Of a stretch of 64,000 bases of DNA, positions 61,340 to 64,000 are shown one piece after another. The notes beneath the pieces were generated by a model, which ran no database searches, was not told where the DNA came from, and saw nothing but the letters and a program-made list of their open reading frames with translations. Source of the DNA: Trileptium ribeirensis (taxonomy: Eukaryota; Nematoda; Enoplea; Enoplida; Thoracostomopsidae); the NCBI GenBank assembly GCA_030248225.1, contig JASANE010001549.1, positions 62,001-126,000 of the forward strand. Direction: 5' to 3'. Positions within the stretch are counted from its first letter, which is position 1. The number at the start of each line of letters is the position of its first letter. A program made the translations under genes and the position numbers.

Positions 61340-61860
61340 ACATGTGACGACAGAGCCATTTGATCGATAGTCCATGGATGTGATTGGCTCTCTCCCAAAA
61401 ATCTTGGAGGGAATGAATATTACAACAAGCGTAGCAAGCGAGTACTTAAGTCGTTGTCCTGATGTCCGGGCCCTTCCCGCAAATCGGCGCCATTGCTGGG
61501 CCAATGCGTTCTTGGCATCATCTATTGATTTGACGTCATGAACACCTTGCAGCCAGTTCAAAAGAATGAATTTCGAAACGAACTTAATAGCGACATGCAC
61601 AAGGTGTTGGTTATACAAAGAGCAATATCGAATGCATACCATCCCCAAGCCCAGGGCTTGACCGAGCGCTGCTTGCAAAGCATAAGAACGCAATTAACCA
61701 AGCTGTGCAATGATGGCGTCTCAAACGTGGGACGACTTCAGCGAAATGTTTTTGCATATCACGTTAAAGAATAGCGGTCAACCAAAACCCAGCCCCGAGG
61801 AGGCAATGTATGGTGTGCGCGCGAAGCTACCAATTGAACTAACATTGATGTTTTGAGGTC
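61340..61860 (+). pseudogene. Broken gypsy-like retrotransposon integrase
   Basis: Remnant of an integrase core. The MDVIGSLPK segment (about 61374-61400) corresponds to the first catalytic Asp region. AYHPQAQGLTERC (about 61634-61672) carries the glutamate region. EEAMYGVRAKLPIEL (about 61798-61842) matches the C-terminal side. These lie in frames 3, 2 and 3, so there are at least two frame shifts, plus in-frame stops near 61368 and 61537. The middle Asp region is not preserved. No LTR, reverse transcriptase or gag was found nearby, so this is an isolated dead fragment of a Ty3/gypsy-type element. Confidence 0.7.
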
Positions 61861-62160
61861 TCATGGGTAGCCGGGGAAGCCCTACAGGGTTGGTGCTGAA
61901 AAAAAGTTGACGATCCCTATATTTTTGCCAATTTACTCCATTTTTACCAACTTTCGCCCTATTCAGCTGATTTATGGTTAAATTTTTCGCACGTCTTAGG
62001 TGCGCGACGGGGGTGATGGGGCTTGGGATGCGGCCAGCTAGGGAATGGGGGTAAGGCGGTACCATAAGAGGGTACACCGGGCTTGGGGGGAGAGTAGTCC
62101 GAGGCCCTAAGGGGGTAGGCCTCTGAACCCCTGCTTCGGCATGTATGAACTAGAGGTATG
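61855..62160. repeat. GC-rich dispersed repeat
   Basis: Directly follows the integrase relic. Core TTTGCCAATTTACTCCATTT, GC-rich right part, end GGCATGTATGAAC. It may be the 3' end of the same old element or a separate insertion. Confidence 0.4.
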
Positions 62161-64000
62161 TACAATGTCTCGATCAGCTCACAGCTCTGGTCGGACGACA
62201 AGCTTAGATTATCAGGCGACGCGATTATAAGAGCCTAACGGAAAGATATCGCTGATGCGTCAAACCACGGGAATAATATACTTCAGAGGAAACTCCGCTT
62301 GCTACGCTCGCACCGTCTGAAATATATAGTTCCTACAAAAGCTGATTATTTTAATTAAACATCCTGCTCAAAACCAAAAACTCCTCAATATATTGCCGAT
62401 CATTCGTGTACAACTATGCAACTATCTATACTCGAACATAGGTCATATATATACAAAGAAATTTATTTGAACTGCATACACAAAAAATTCAGACAGTAAC
62501 TGTGATTGCTTGAAATCGTTTAAAGTTTTATGACAAATTGTACCGTGCATCATCACATTATGTTTCATCACGTCCAGTGCTAATATTTTCCTTTTGACAC
62601 ATTAACCCGACCACACAATGCATCGTGCGTAGCACTGGTACGCACACAAAATCGTTTGTGTGTAAGTAAGCGTTATGAATCATAATAAATCAATAAAACA
62701 CACTGACTGTGATGATCTCGTGCATATGTGTACATGGCTATTTTTCACAATTTATGGCTTATTATAATGTAAAATTGCAATGTAAAAATAAATAATTCAT
62801 AAAATGCATTTTATTCAAGTACAAAACGTGTTAACTGTTATAATAGCATCGTAAGTATTGAAATTATTCTTAAACACGTGTCCGTTGTATTTAGCAGTTG
62901 TTGTTGCTGTAGGTATACAATCAAGAATGTAATAACACTTTCAAGGATCCATTGTTTGAAGCAAACAATTTTGCTGTATATATAATATTATAATGACAAT
63001 AATATATCCGCATTAGCGGATTAATAAAAGATGAGAAATCTGCACTGTTAAGAGCAATTGTAGCACTGTCTGCATTGTAAATAGTTGCCAATGCGTATTA
63101 AAATATAGCTATCATGACTTTTACAGAAAATTTTCTTTCCTAAAGACGTTGAATGAGCAATGCACATAGATAGATATGGGGTCGAGGGGCTATAAAACTT
63201 GATGCCATGCTAGCAATCAATTTTAATTGCAACTGTTAGAAAATTGCAATTATTTGCACACAATGAGCATGTTTAGGCCCAAATTTAAAACAACAGAAAC
63301 CGAATACGTATAACAACTATAAAGCGAACAACAATGCGTTGTGAATAGTCCTGGTTTGTCTCGTCCGCAAATAGCAGTATGGCAAAATGGGGACATTTAT
63401 AATAATATCGGTGCTAATATATCAGCGCTTGTTTCCATACAAGGATGGAACGATGCATTTCTAGATTCTGCGCGGTTTTATCGGTGTAATGTTTTAAACC
63501 TCATGTTAAATACAAATACACATATATCGTAGATTAGATGAATTTACGAGGATACTTTGGTACGTATAAACATTGTCGCTGGTGGGAAGCATAGGGCTAG
63601 ATTGTTGTAGGATTGCCATGGCTCCAGGTAGTCTGCGCCAACATTATATAATAATATCTTAAAATTTATGTGATAATAATTTCATACAAATATTGCGTGA
63701 CATTACTTCGCTACTATTTCTATAGAAAGTAACACAAATATGACCAATTGTATGGCGAACAAACCATACAGCAATTGTGTCGCAATTTGTACATTAATGT
63801 ATGACTACGTCAACATAAGTTGTGACGGATTAACCACAAATATACGAAACATAGTGCATAATCTGTATTTTAATGGTAAAACAGAATATGTATATACCAG
63901 TCGTAGTGGAACTACATTTTTTGAGCGGAGCGACGGCATTAGAAATATGAACGTACTCAATGTCTTGGGAATATAATTATTACCTAGACAACAATGAGTA
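62161..64000. other. AT-rich flank, nothing assignable
   Basis: Short open frames at 63341-63532 and 63740-63976 on plus have no recognisable similarity. GGGGCTATAAAACTTG near 63187 is TATA-box-like on plus, but no gene follows that I can support. Confidence 0.4.

Noticed and set aside
63187..63202. TATA box for a plus-strand gene
   Set aside because: The motif is good but no supported coding exon follows within the window.

Overview
Invertebrate-like animal nuclear DNA, AT-rich, with GT-AG introns and a dense load of short transposons and tandem repeats. There is nothing prokaryotic, no operon and no CRISPR. I cannot name the species. The organism call rests on a complete spliced ERM (ezrin/radixin/moesin) gene, a metazoan cytoskeletal family, and on MITE, hAT-like, Tc1/mariner-like and gypsy-like remnants.

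The one gene I can fully support runs on the minus strand from about 58.0 kb down to 16.1 kb. I assembled 13 shared coding exons (58011 down to 35633) with GT donors, AG acceptors and reading phases that all match. They encode a 40-residue proline/arginine-rich N-terminal exon, a full FERM domain, a charged coiled-coil helix region and a Ser/acidic linker. Two separate last exons follow, both phase 0 and each encoding an ERM F-actin-binding tail with its own stop: exon 14A (30688-30855) and exon 14B (16146-16319). The predicted products are 690 and 692 aa. The gene therefore seems to choose between two actin-binding tails through alternative terminal exons 14.5 kb apart. This is the main finding.

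Layout: 1-16 kb lies downstream of the gene and is mostly repeats: 88-bp, 159-bp and 215-bp tandem arrays, tRNA-like SINE pieces, and two possible exons of an unrecognised plus-strand gene. 16.1-35.6 kb is the long alternative-tail region and holds an 0.8-kb palindrome with a MITE at its centre. 33.8-38.5 kb carries two related hAT-like elements, one with another MITE nested in it. 39.5-58.0 kb is the exon-rich part, with introns full of MITEs and tandem repeats. 58-64 kb lies upstream of the gene and contains an ERM-independent foldback repeat and a broken gypsy-type integrase.

Exon joins were made by eye from splice consensus, phase and family similarity. No transcript evidence was available. 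Most other open frames in the window look like chance in AT-rich DNA.
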